Source: Liriodendron chinense
Taxonomy: Eukaryota > Streptophyta > Magnoliopsida > Magnoliales > Magnoliaceae
NCBI GenBank assembly: GCA_003013855.2
Contig: PVNU02000424.1
Location: 3,410,001-3,474,000 of the forward strand
Direction of reading: 5' to 3'
Length of the DNA: 64,000 nucleotides
The notes under the pieces were generated by a model. That model made no database searches. It was not told the DNA's origin and saw nothing but the letters and a program-made list of their open reading frames with translations. Positions 44,659 to 56,899 of this stretch are shown piece by piece (within the stretch, counting starts at the first letter, position 1; each line of letters begins with the position of its first letter). A program made the position numbers and the translations under genes.

Positions 44659-46762
44659 TGAAATTACGTCGGTAGTTTAACATGACACCTCCGTATTTAC
44701 GTGCGAAAGCTTAAAGAGCAGAAAAACTAGAATTATGGCTAAGTCTTAGATGGGGGGTGATTAGGAACTTTTAAAATCTTTTCGCCTACTTAACAATTTT
44801 AACAAATTAAACTAAGTAAACGATTAACACTTTGGCTTCCAAACCTAAGTGGGTCCAATCACAATACTAGCATATGGTTTAAGCAATAAACAACCTAGTC
44901 CAAGCAAGCATAGATTATCAAATGATTATACACATCAAGCTCCTAATCTATGCAACCTAAGTAGATTATTTGAGGATTGATCAAATAAGCTCTACTCAAG
45001 CAAGTGAAAGTACACCTTGTGTGTGTGGATGTGCCTATCAAGTGCCTAGCATACATTCTAATTAAGCATTCATAATAAAACAATTAAACACAATGCATAA
45101 TAAGAAATTCGCTCAAACACAACGATGTATAGTGGTTCGACTTCGGGTTTACTCCACTCCCGGTTCAAGTACTCAACCCTTTAAGCACACCGGCATTCAC
45201 TAGGGAGTTTAAATCTGATTCCTCCCAACCAAGGTGTTTTAAATCGGATCCACCCAACTGGGGAGTTTACTGGTTCCTCCCAACCTACATGTTTACACCC
45301 GTGTTGTTGGCTCCCCTTGGAGACTTGTTTAGGCTCTATAACCAAGTCAAAGTCTTACAACCGAACCTCAATTTAGACTTCACTCATGGGTCAAGGACCT
45401 ACAACCGAACTCCAATGGTTTTAGGCTCTACAATCGAGCCAAGGTCCTACAACCGAACATATCATTCAATTCCGCCGGAGGGAGGCTCCCCTTTGGAAAC
45501 TCAATTCGACCCTACAACCGGGTCTAGTTCCTACAACCGAACCTATTGAGTTTGAAGACAAACTCTACACTCAATTCCCCACTAGAAGAGAGTGGAACCG
45601 AGCTCTTACAATTGACAACTTATTTGTCGAATTGAGCCCCTTTGTAGTGCCGCTTCAGGTTGTTTGATCTCCGCTCTCCCATGCTTCAATTAGCTCCCCT
45701 TATGCTCCCCCGATGTTGTTGCCAATGCGTTAGCTCCAACGATCAATCATCTTGCATTTGCTCTTCTTGAGATGACCAAGGTGGATGGGAGGTAGGTTTG
45801 AGATCTCTACAACTAATGGGAATGGGTTGCCCAGAAAGTCTCACCTACAATGATCTCATCATAAAGTTTAGATAGGAATATGACTATATAGATCGGTCCA
45901 AACTCTAGAGATCAAAAGAGGGACAAGTGCATCTTCATTATGAGCTTGGAATGCTCCATTCTTATGATGAATCACAAGGAAGATCACTTGCTAGGGTTAG
46001 GAATAGAGCTTCTAATGGTATGCAATAGTGGTAGCTTCTATCTCCTCAAAATTTCTCTCCTTAATGCCCAAAGATCATCTCTCCCTTATTTAAAGAAAAT
46101 ATCCAACGGTCATAAAACGGACAGAAAAATGGTCACTTCGCTATATTGAAATGGGGTTTCAATAAATTGGAGTGATTTTCAATATATCGAAATACCAGTT
46201 CAATATATCGGAGAATATGTCTAGAGATGTCAGCAAGTTGCTAAACATAAATTCTGATATATAAAAGTGGTGTTCTGATATATTGAAAACACCTATTCCG
46301 ATATATCGAAATACCAATCTGATAGATCGAAGAAATTGTCCAGAGAGTTGTAAGTTTGCCGAATATATTTCGATATATCGAAAAGGCATTTCGATATATC
46401 AAAGACCTATCGAAATAAGGCTCCGATATATCGAAAATTGTTGTTTGGGCTGGATTAATTATATCAACTTCCACCTCTTTTATTAACCTAATTTATCATA
46501 TTTTTATATATGATCAAAGGCTAATGAAGATGACTAAGGGTATTCCTAGTTGGTCTAAGTCATCTAAGAGGATTCGGATGTTTTGGTTCAAAGGGTTAGG
46601 GTCACCAACGCATCTCATTTATCTATTCTTCTTCCTTGATGCTTCTGGTCCACTTAAATCTTCGATCTTCAGCTTACCAATGCTCAACTGACATTACAAC
46701 TCATAGACACACGTGATTGACAAATAAGGTGCACTATTATGCCACAGAAAAGTGCACTAATA
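44659..46762 (-). mobile_element. Solo LTR D, inserted in element H
   Basis: Reverse-oriented 2104-bp member of the A/B/C/D family; plus-strand start TGAAATTACGTCGGTAG, end AAAAGTGCACTAATA. Flanks are AAGAT at 44654-44658 and 46763-46767, a perfect 5-bp target duplication. It separates the integrase zinc region of H from its catalytic core. No coding capacity or partner LTR. Confidence 0.92.
46090..46440 (-). promoter_or_regulatory. Palindrome array of LTR D
   Basis: Between about 46140 and 46435 there are about ten units of the TTCGATATATCGAA or TCCGATATATCGGA type. They occupy the place of the CCGATCAATCGG array of A and C, and a TATA-like TTTAAATAAG (minus strand) lies near 46090. The centre is AT instead of CA/TG, so arms and centre have both changed while symmetry is kept. 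Confidence 0.65.
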
Positions 46763-46767
46763 AAGAT

Positions 46768-46999
46768 CACTCTCATGTCAGACCCTTGGCCTTTTACTTA
46801 ATGGGGAGTTGACATCATTGGTCCCCTGCGAAAAGGAAAATGGCAAGTAAAATTTGCAATTGTAGCAATCGATTATTTCACCAAGTGGGTTGAGGCTGAA
46901 GCCTTGATAACCATCACTGAGCAGCACACGACAAAGTTTATATGGAAGTCAATTACCTACCAATATGGAGTCCCACACACAATCATCACAGATCTCATT
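46768..46999 (+). pseudogene. pol: Integrase core fragment of element H
   Basis: The segment encodes DPWPFTQWGVDIIGPLRKGK and AIVAIDYFTKWVEAEAL, the first catalytic Asp region of a gypsy integrase, and reaches ITYQYGVPHTIITD with the second Asp before the sequence changes to a copia remnant at about 47000. The third catalytic residue is missing. Confidence 0.88.
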
Positions 47000-47019
47000 A
47001 TGTTGAGAAAATGTTAAGA

Positions 47020-47722
47020 AGTTTGACCATTTTAATTGTTTACCTATCAGTACACCCTATGACTACAATGTAACTCTCATGAGAAATACAGATAGTAGTG
47101 TGTCTCAATTGGAATATTCTAGGATAATTGGTAGCCTTATGTGTTTAATGAACTGCACTAGACTAGACATAGCTTTTGCAGTAAGAAGGTTAAGTAGATA
47201 TATACATAACCTTAGGAAAAGCATTGGAATGCCTTGTCCAAAATTCTGAGATACGTAGAAGGCATTATGGCCTATGGTTTACATTATAGTGGTTATCCTG
47301 CTGTATTAGAACGATATAGTGATGTTAACTAGATTACTGATTCAGATGAAACAAAATTCACTAGTGGATATGTCTACATTTTGGGTGGAGGAGCAGTCTC
47401 TTAGAAGTCTACCAAGCAGACATGTATCGCTCGGTCAACTATGAAATCTAAGTTTGTTGCCTTAGAAAAGGCTGGTTCAGAAGTTGAGTGGCTTAAGAAT
47501 CTCTTGACTGATATACTGTTGTGGTCAAAGCATGTATCGGTCGTATCTATTCATTATGATTGTCAAACGGCTATAGCAAAGGCAAATAGCAAAATATATA
47601 ATGGAAAGAGTAGGCATATTAGACTCAGGAAAAACATAGTAAAACATATGTTGTGTGATGAAGTTATATCTATTGACTTTGTGAGGTCAGAAAAGAATTT
47701 GGTAAATCCTCTGACCAAATGA
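47020..47722 (+). pseudogene. pol: Copia reverse transcriptase end and RNase H
   Basis: YSRIIGSLMCLMNCTRLDIA (47120) and LRYVEGIMAYGLHYSGYPAV are the last part of reverse transcriptase. RNase H continues as SGYVYILGGGAVS, stop, KSTKQTC and then an open 93-residue frame (47441-47722: KSKFVALEKAGSEVEWLKNL, with HYDCQTAIAKANS and NLVNPLTK). Two stops lie near 47330 and 47400. The frame order is normal copia; the enzyme is dead. Confidence 0.88.
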
Positions 47723-48329
47723 TTATCTAAAAAGTTAATTAATGATACATCGAAGGGAATGGTGTTGAGCCTAATATATGAGCTGCCAGTGGCAGCAACC
47801 CAACCTATACAAGTGGATATCCCATGAGATAAGTTTAATGGGTAAACAACAAGACGCGAAGTAGACAATTGCACTGATATAAATGAGCCCCTTCAATGGT
47901 GTAGTAGTGCGAGCAACAATGCCAAAGGATGATTTTCGGAACTCTTAATGAATCCATAGTCATATATTTGGTGGTGTATACAGTTACTACATACACTTGA
48001 TGGAATTCGCCTATATGGGTGTGGAGGTGAAGGCCGCTTCATATGAGAATCTAGGTGAATTCTCTAAAGCACTCATAAAATTCAAGTAATGGTGCATCGC
48101 TGAGAAGCACCAAACCACAGAATCACTTGTAGAAGAAGAGTTATGTGAGTGCCATGTACTTATGATTTACACCAAAAGGAGTCGGGTTCAAAACTATAGT
48201 GTCACCTAATTCCTGTAAACCTATTGTGCTTAGTCTAATGTCGATTCAAGGCTATGGTGACACCAGCCACCATTGCACAACTATTCTCCGTTAACCCGGA
48301 AGGTTTTGATTTTAAAACACATGGGGGAT

Positions 48330-49224
48330 TGTTGTATTTTGTTTTCAGATAGAAAAAATGAAAAATGATTTTTAAAATTTTCATTTCCCTCCAAATTTTA
48401 AAATTTACTTGCTTTTGCGTTGCGGATTTTAGTCCTACATCAAATTTGAATAAAAACTTTCTCATGTATGTAAGATAGGCTTTTTACTTTGGGGCTTGAG
48501 CCCCATTAAGAGGCATGTGAATTTGGTCCAGTGATGGGCTATGCCAATAGCTCTAATCTAGCTATTTACCACACACGCGCGTCGAGCCGAGTCATATCGT
48601 GCTGAGCCGAGCTGAGTCGAGACCGTGTGCGCGACGGGACGGGCCTGGCCGTGGCCGCGGGTGTGGTGTGAGTGTACTCGCACAAGGGTGTGTGTATAGA
48701 GGTACTCTCGAAACTTTATTTTGTGCAAGTGTACTCGCACTTGCACCTTTTCATTTTAAAACGAAGAGATGCGTCCAATCGGTTGGTCGCTCCTGTTGGG
48801 TTTAAACCCAATGGACCAAACCCTTTCAAAATGGTGCTTAAGAGTCTATATAAGGACTCCCACATTCTAATTTTAATCATAAAAAATTCTTTCATGATCT
48901 TTTTTTAAAAAAAACTCTCTCTGATTACTAGTTTTAAGATGTTTTGGTGTTGATCATTTCGTTGTTGAGTCAACTTAACACTTTTAGGTTAAACTACAAG
49001 TGGTTCGAGCCTATATACAGTGACTGCACCACTGGGACTGGGTTAAAGTCATTGTATCCTGGAGATCGATTGCTCTGGAAACCTATTGCACTTGGGACAT
49101 TGTCCAAGGGGAGCAAATTCGATTTCAAGCTGAGTGATTCACGTCATGCCTCGACTCAATCCAATAAGTTTTCTATCTTATTTTCTTTTTAACTTTTTGT
49201 TTTAATAGTTTATTTGATTCAACA
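48330..49224 (+). repeat. 3' LTR of copia fragment L
   Basis: 895 bp with matching inverted ends TGTTG and CAACA, directly after the polypurine tract. It holds a 9-bp-stem hairpin (GTGCAAGTG, TACTCG, CACTTGCAC; about 48722-48745) and a TATA box in TCTATATAAGGA near 48843. A GC-rich segment with CGAGCCGAG repeats lies at about 48590-48660. Confidence 0.75.
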
Positions 49225-49382
49225 AAATAGAATCCAACTATAAGTTTTAGTGTGGGGCCATCATGGTGTTTACATTCATCCAACCAATTCATCGGGTCCA
49301 CCTCACCATTATGAACATGCATTCCAAAAATCAGCTTGATTCAAAACTCAGGCAAGCCACAACCATGAACTTGGAGGGTTTA
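49225..49382. other. Short spacer between copia L and element J
   Basis: 158 bp with GTGGGGCCATCATGGTG, reminiscent of the GTGGGGCCCA repeat at 27-28.5 kb, ending in GTTTA, the left target copy of element J (its right copy lies outside the window). No gene. Confidence 0.4.
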
Positions 49383-49514
49383 TGTCATGCCCCGAAATCT
49401 GGAAACAGAGTGTGCACCCTCATGCCTAAGTTATGGGATATGAATCATGAACAAATGCACTTAATTCAAAAGTCAAACTGTTATAGAGGCATTAGATCAT
49501 ATATTACTAAGTTC

Positions 49515-50020
49515 AAAATATCATTCGACAACAATTAAATAAAAATACAATCCATACACAATAGTCCACCCATTTGCGACTTATTAATAATGTCATCAAA
49601 CGAAAATAAAACTAAAAAATGATTGGCTAAGCATCTTGATTCATGGTAGCCACTTCTTCCTTCGTTAAGATATTTGGTGGTTTCTACACCTGTTCAGGTT
49701 CCTACTCATGTATATCATATGTACCATCTGTATTTATTTACTTCTGTCAGCGGGGAAGTCCAGTGACAAAATATCATTCGACAACAATTAAATAAAAATA
49801 CAATCCATACACAATAGTCCACCCATTTGCGACTTATTAATAATGTCATCAAGCGAAAATAAAACAGAAAAATGATTGGCTAAGCATCTTGATTCATGGT
49901 AGCCACTTCTTCCTTCGTTAAGATATTTGGTGGTTTCTACACCTATTCAGGTTCCTACTCATGTATATCATATGTACCATCTGTATTTATTTACTTCTGT
50001 CAGCAGGGAAGTCCAGTGAC
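49515..50020 (-). repeat. 253-bp tandem duplication in the left LTR of J
   Basis: The block starting AAAATATCATTCGACAAC occurs at 49515 and 49768 with only about five differences. The matching part of the right LTR (61225 onward, continuing from 55200) has one copy, so the duplication arose after insertion of J. Confidence 0.92.
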
Positions 50021-52965
50021 TAACCCAATAGGGTTCATATGCATTTCAACTAAACAGGATACACACATGGATACACACATGCAATCAAATACAGATAATA
50101 TATGATTAATGCAAGAATGAAATGAACATAATATGATGCATCAAGTAGGCATATACTCAGTCTTCTACTTGCTTCGATTGGATCCCAGTAATCGGCTCCC
50201 CCTTCCTTGCAGGGCGGACTTCCATATGCTAGTGTGCTTCCAGAATGGTCCCTGGGTAACCTAGTACTTAAGTACCTACCGATCTTTCAGAGTCGGACTC
50301 CAGGCACAACAATGCATGAATGCGTGTATTAATTCACATTCGTACGTTCCATCTCTCCTTTTGAGAGCTAATGTCTCATCGGTTCATCTCTTCTTAAGAG
50401 GCAACATATCATAGCATTTCTTGTAAATGGCAATTACTTAAATAATATATAAACGAACATGTATCAATCAACATCACATTTTATATCCATGACACAACCT
50501 ACTTAATTAAAACGAATAGGAAATGCGTTGGGATGTACTCACTTCTTAATTTGGTGACATGAATTCCAAAAGATACCCAATTCACTTTACTTACGAATTT
50601 TCTAATTACATATATCAACAAATCATACTTAAGTAAACAAAAGTTAGTATTTTTGTTATTCTTTGATTTTTGGAGATAATCAATCCTATGGGTCAGATCC
50701 AAACCGTCCATTGGCTTCTAAAAGGTCAAATTATGGGATTTCAATGGCCGCTTAAATCTAAACCATCTAATAGTCTGAATTCTTTATATTAACCAATAAT
50801 TAATCCTTTCATCCATGTGTGGCACATCAGGCAATCAGATCCAAGCCATTTTCTGAGTACCATAATTCATATAGATGATGTGCATCGGATCTGATGTGTT
50901 TGATGACCCATCAGAGAACCACATGTCTAAATCAGCATCTAGGATTAAACCTAATTAATGTGGTCCATCAGATGGTCAGATTGATCTGGGAATTGGCTCT
51001 AATATATTTGGGCCTTAGGGATCTCATGATCCACGCAGATCAGATCTGGCACATCCAGATGATCCAGCATGTTCTCCTACACCAAGTGCCATTGTGCAGG
51101 GAAAATGAAGTCTCTATATTAAGATCGTTGATCTGATCAACACAGTAACCGTTTAGCTAATCCGACCCATCCTTTGTATTAATCAAGTAACATTTACTTA
51201 TGATTCACAAAACAAAAAGGAAGATGCAACAAGGCCAACCTGATGAGAGTAAAAATGTCAGGATTCTCCTAAAGTTTCTGATTGCTGAAGCTCTCTCTCG
51301 CATCTTCTCTTAAGAATGGAGTGGTTAGGTCTTCAAGAAATACGAGGGAGAGGTGGATAAGGGATGAATGAAAGATAAGATATTTTTAAGAGAGATTTAA
51401 GGGATGAGGGAAAAAGGAATAGAAGTTGTTTACGTTCAAGTCGGGTTTGGCGCACTGCCGCTTGGATCCTAGAATATCTACAGCCAAGTGGACCTAAAGA
51501 GATAACCCCGCTTTGTTGGCTAAGGTTCCAAAAATGAAGCGGATCTATTGATTAGGTGGCCCATGCCAATTGTTAGGATGGTTGGGAAACACTTACCATT
51601 GAAATCTTTATGGACTGTTAATCACATCATGTGTTCTCTTGCAGATCCATGTGGGTGGTATTAGTTGGTTGGGACATCATGATGACTTATGATAGACGAA
51701 AATTAAGATCCGGTTCGTTTATATTTTTATGAAAGATATTTGATGAACGGTTTGATTAAGAGGTTGAACAATATATTTAAACGGTTAGATTCAATGAATG
51801 GGAAATTGGCCAAAGTAATGGATGGCACATATGAACGATCCAAATGTTGATTTATGGATGAATACTTGAGGTCGAACATATACAACTCACGCATGTGTGG
51901 ACATTAATTCTTTTTTATGTATGATATGATATAATATAATACAAGGGTAGTTACAGAGACTCCAGGGACAATGGGATCTCATGTATAAATGGTTGAGATG
52001 TATTTACTATATTATGTTGGCAGAGTTAGAGGAGAAAGAGTCGAAGATAGAAACGAAGTTACATGGGGAGCTCATTGTGAGGTTGCGGATGTGACTAACT
52101 CTGGACAACTAGGTGGGGTCCACCGAGATGTTTAAGAAAATCTGAACTGCTTATCAAGTTCTCTAAATAATGATTAGTCATTGGGTGAGAAATAAAATAA
52201 ATACGAATATAAAGTGGACCATGTTGAACGGTCTATATTCTTAATCTCCATGGATCGTTGTTGAGCTAAAATCTAAAAAGATATACTTAATTAGTTGGGG
52301 AGGATCTCATCAGTGGAGAAGGATTCCAGAATGAAGGGAGAAGTAGTGGAGATGAATATGACTTTTGTTCCGTTTCTCAGTTTTTTTGCCTACTCACGCA
52401 TGCCTTGACCTACCACGGAAGCTATATGAGGTCCACTGAGATATTTTTTATGAAATCCATCCCATCCATCAGGTGTCACTTGGTTAGGTTAGTCAAGAGT
52501 TAAAAAATGAAGTGGATCCAAATCTTAGGTGGGTCGCATAATGTTGGACTGTGATTTTGGCTTTTGGTTTACTATTTATGATCATAACATCAAATAGCTC
52601 GAGTAGGATGGCCATGATCAGAATATGGTAGCCATCAGTTGGATGGTTTAGACCCGTCAAGGGTGATCATTTTCCAGATGTACTAAACCCGTAGGTAACT
52701 AGGTTTCTAAAACTGGATGGTAGATGAAAAGTCGGACGATCGAATGTTGTTCACACGTGGCTTAGGTACAAACGTGATTTGACGCAGATCAAGTGTTGGA
52801 TCTAGTAGGAACCACCATGATGTTTATTATGAAATCCACTCCGTCCATTTGGTGCAGCTCGGTTGTGTTTGTCGTGAGCTGGAAAATGATGTAGAGGTGA
52901 TGATCAAGTGGGCCGTACCATGTACAAAATGAGTGAGTGCATATTGTTAAACACTAGAGAGACTA

Positions 52966-53022
<57 letters not shown>
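52966..53022. repeat. TA microsatellite
   Basis: About 28 uninterrupted TA repeats inside the left LTR of J. Confidence 0.95.
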
Positions 53023-53026
<4 letters not shown>

Positions 53027-53938
53027 ATTTCAACTTTGCCCTTTCGTGTAGCCTAGACTTCCACCATTCGAATTGACTAATTGCATCGTACAAACGGAAT
53101 AAACTTTCACCACTAGTCATTATTTGCAATGCTCTATCAACAGACTAAGTTTGGGGCTGGATCTCCTAACGATGACCAAGATGCCTTTTTAATGGATTAC
53201 ATCATTCCGCGATTGAAAACAAAATTTGTACACCACTAATGGAAAAAAGTTAGCCAATAGTTTTTACATATACCTTATGATCTTCTTAATAAATGACTTA
53301 TATTAATTTTTGGGTGGCTCATTTGGTAGATACGAACATGATTGATGGCCAGATGATGTACTAAAATTAAAGTACTTATATGGTTATGATATTAATCATG
53401 TAAATGACTTATTATACGGTCGACTTTATAAATGGATACATACAAAGTGATTTTTTGATGTGGTTTAGGTTACGAATGTACACCGTTAGACTCAAATTGC
53501 TTGTTCAAGTATGTATATTACTTAAATCCTAGATTTAATGGTTAGTTAAGTATATTTATAGGTGACAAATAAGATGAACGGATCAAATTTTAATTTGATA
53601 TGTATATAGCGAATGTGGAGATCAAGTTGTTAGTTTATTATGATCAGGTGGTCTAAATTCAAAATGGACGGTCAAATGTCCTCATCTAGTGATAATAGGA
53701 TATTTCTACAGTTGATTTTGATAATCGAGTGTAAATACTAAGGTATTCGGTTTTACCCTAAGAATCAACGGTCCGATGACTTACTTTATAGGTGAAAATT
53801 ACTCCCTATGGTTTAAATTCAAGCTAGACTAGAGATGGATGGTTAAAATCGAATAATCTACATACATATAGTTGTATAAAGGCTACTGTACATATGTACG
53901 TACGTGTAACCATGTACTTAAAATTTTGGGTTGTTACA

Positions 53939-55072
53939 TTCTAACCCCCCTTAAAAACAATCTCATCCTCGATATTTGAGCACCCAAGTAATTTATACAA
54001 AATTTCCATCTTACTAATGAAATACATTCTTACGTATACAAGTATATATAGTTAACTATAGAATTGCAGATTCTCAAACTCTACCCCCCTTAAAAACATT
54101 TCATCACTAATTCACTCACTTTGAGACATTCGAATCAACTCCTAAATTTTAGAAAAATTCTAAATTAGATTCGTAAGTTGTATATATATAATATCAAACA
54201 AATAAGGGAACCCTAAGCTTTAGACCACTAAGTTTTTTTTTTTAAACACCACAACCAATATGAAAATAGATTAATTATTATTATTATTTTCATCGAGTAT
54301 CTAATTTATATTTATAGCAATTATAATTTGGGTACATTCATTCTAAATAAGGGAAAAATTATAAAAAGGTTCTACTGGTAGAAAATTGTAGTGGACAAAC
54401 TAGCTTACCATTGTTGGCTACTGTTCCAGCCACTATTACACATATTTATAAATTTCATACTTTTATCAAAAATTTTATGGAGACTCTACTATAAGTATAA
54501 AACGCCTCTGTAAAGTTTTAGCTCCATCCACCAACCACATAAATTTCTAAAATTCTTATAGTCAGACCTATTCAGAATTTAATGAGTTTGACCAGTTTTC
54601 CCTAACTCTCCAAATCAGCATAATAACCATCATATTTATATTGTTTAACTATTTTTACTTCCAATCATACTAGTCTATCTATGATTAGAAATTTGAATCA
54701 GCTCAATCGGAGTTGTACTTTTATAGTTACAAATTTGAAAAGTGAAGTATTTTCTGTTGTCCATTGTTGTCCAGCAAAATATTAAAAAGTTTAATGTGCA
54801 AAAATATCTATTTAGTTCCAATTGATCAAAATATATTTAATTCAGAGTATAAGGAGAATCTTAATTTGATTTTTAAATTTTTGTTTGATGCATCAATATG
54901 TAGGGATTCTAATTTTTTAGTCTCTAAGTTCGTCATCACAACCAATAATCAATCCAGGGAACCTAAGGTTATGTTTCTAATTTCAAATGCCTAAAAATTA
55001 TGCCTTTGATTGTGGGGGATATAACTTACAGGTCAACTAGGTTTTAAGGAAAGCCTCTCTCTGATACCATTC
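53939..55072 (-). other. Internal region of element J, non-coding
   Basis: 1134 bp without an open frame that resembles gag or pol. A polypurine tract adjoins the left LTR. A second similar tract (CTACCCCCCTTAAAAACA near 54080; plus-strand reading of the complement) lies 140 bp further in. A primer-site-like sequence adjoins the right LTR. A small open frame at 54764-54994 has no recognisable domain. Confidence 0.7.
55056..55070 (-). other. Primer binding site of element J
   Basis: On the minus strand ATGGTATCAGAGAG follows the 5' LTR, a tRNA-iMet-type site. Confidence 0.75.
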
Positions 55073-55248
55073 AGTCACGCCCCAAAATCTAGACACAAAG
55101 TGTAACCCAAAGGCCCAGGTTATGGGGCATAAATCGTGCACAAATGCACTTAATTCAAAAGTCAAACTGTTATAGAGGCATGAGACCATATATATACTAA
55201 GTTCAAAATATTATTCGACAACAATTAAATAAAAATACATTCCATACA

Positions 55249-56677
55249 TGTCGAGTTCTCAATTATACACATTCTAACCCCTTTTCATCACCACATTATG
55301 CATGGTTTTTGTTTAAAAAATTTATCTAATGCATATTTTTATAACTGTAGGTATGAGAGAGAGATTACACTTAATTGATACTTAAAGACACCTATTAACC
55401 ACCTTGAAGAACAAAGAAACAAAGGCTAAAGAGGTAGAGGAAAGAGATGAAGAAAGAAGAGAAGGAAAGAAGAAGTGAAACCAACCCACATAGAAGTCCG
55501 ACCAGTCATGACCGGTCGGCCAACACTGCAACACACTACAAAAGCTGATGGGCTAGCTCAGACTAACCGGTCATGATCGGTTGGCCATATACGGTCAGTG
55601 AAGTGCAAATTTTGTGCACTTTCTATTTTTGAAATTCTGGTTTCCTAGTACGGCTACGACACGCAGTTTCGTGATTTCTCTCACGTGATGGCAGATCTAT
55701 GCTATAAAAGGACACCTCCACTCTCTTCCTAAGCCATCTAGCAACGTGGGGAGCGAAGGAATCAAGACCTAGTAGGCTTCCTAGCTTCCTAATACTAGTT
55801 CTTCTTCTTATTGTTCTAATTCAAGTTTTTTTTAATATTTTCTTTTAGTTAACTCTCAGTTAGAGCTGAGAGGTGAATCTTCTAGTTTTTAATTATGGTT
55901 TAATCGTTTGAATTCGATTTATAGTTTAAGTGTTAAACAATTCATTATAATTTGAATAAACTTGATAGTTTTAAATAATTCAGGGAGTTTGCGTGCCAAG
56001 TACATGAGTTCTTGTTGGATTTCTGAGATTAATCAGAATGGCTTATGAGTTGTTGATTGATGGAAGCCTTTGAATTGCAGTGATTTTCGGATACGGAATG
56101 CTTTGAGTTCTCCATGAATCAAAACAGTGGAATTTCTATTAGAATTATGATGGATAGTTCATGTATCTTTTGTAGAATCTGAGATAGGTTTGTTGCTTGT
56201 TGAATTAGTTTAATTAGAGTTCAAATCATTGGTCATAGTCAAGTCTAGTGACAGGATTTGATGAAAGCTATGGTTGTGAATCTCAACTAGATTGGAAAGA
56301 GGCTTGGCCTATACAATTGAGTGTGCCCAAGGCCTGAACTTATTGAGAGAACCAAATCAATGAACACCCATCTATTTTCAGATTGTTTATGTACTTTGAT
56401 TGCTATACCTTCCGACTGGATAGAGATAGAACTTCGATTCAGTTGTGTTTAAATCGAATAATTGGATTGAGTATGATTAAGACTAGAAGAGGATCCTTGA
56501 TGCTTTAGTCTCTTTAAATTCTCATATTTTTCTTTCATGTTTAAAACTATTTTTCCTAAACTTCTTAGATTTTAGTTATTAGAATAGTTTGAATTTATTT
56601 ACCTCTTCCCTCTAAATCGACCTCGGTCTCACCGAGTTATTACTACATCGCAGCTTTGTACCTGAGGTGAGCAAACA
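55249..56677 (+). repeat. 5' LTR of element I
   Basis: TGTCGAG...GCAAACA. Two degenerate palindrome units (55500 and about 55564) precede a TATA box at 55703. Followed at once by AGTTTTTGGTGCCATTGCCG, the primer site. Confidence 0.88.
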
Positions 56678-56682
56678 AGTTT

Positions 56683-56699
56683 TTGGTGCCATTGCCGGG
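56683..56699 (+). other. Primer binding site of element I
   Basis: TTGGTGCCATTGCCGGG is the G-element primer site with two transitions. Confidence 0.8.
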
Positions 56700-56899
56700 A
56701 AAAAAGTTAAATGGTTCTAATTGTTCTGGTAGCTATAGAGTAGTCTTAGTTAAGTAGGATTTACAGTTTTTCTAGGTATAGATCTTCTGATTTTTCTATA
56801 TTACTAACAATTTTTATTTTATTTTATAGGACATTGTTGCTTACATAGTTCTCACCTTCATACGTAACATCTCCCCATCTCTCTTCTTCTTATTTATTT

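Larger units (their letters stand above)
29615..47000 (+). mobile_element. Tat/Ogre-like Ty3/gypsy element (H), split twice and 3'-truncated
   Basis: The element begins with a probable 5' LTR (about 29615-30420) and a TGGTGTCGTCTGTGGGAA primer and leader region. It encodes gag, protease and reverse transcriptase to 33773, continues with RNase H and the integrase zinc region at 43390-44658, and with the integrase core at 46768-46999. The gaps are filled by Athila-like element G (33774-43384, target CTTCC) and solo LTR D (44659-46762, target AAGAT). It ends abruptly at a copia fragment, so the integrase C-terminus and 3' LTR are missing. Many stops show it is an old, dead copy; it is the host of the two younger insertions. 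Confidence 0.85.
47000..49224 (+). mobile_element. 3' fragment of a second Ty1/copia element (L)
   Basis: The fragment begins inside copia reverse transcriptase, passes RNase H, a long untranslated stretch and a polypurine tract (ACATGGGGGAT), and ends with an LTR (48330-49224; ends TGTTG...CAACA). The 5' LTR, gag, protease and integrase are missing. It belongs to a different copia lineage from the 7.3-kb element, as shown by LTR sequence and RNase H. Its left edge is fused directly to the broken integrase of element H. Confidence 0.82.
49383..53938 (-). repeat. 3' LTR of element J
   Basis: 4556 bp, starting TGTCATGCCCC and ending GGGTTGTTACA. It contains a 253-bp tandem duplication and a long TA microsatellite that the right LTR does not show. 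No open frame of interest. Confidence 0.8.

Noticed and set aside
50000..54000. tRNA or other structural RNA genes in the A/T-rich left LTR of J
   Set aside because: I found no cloverleaf-like A and B boxes; the region aligns with the right LTR as repeat sequence.
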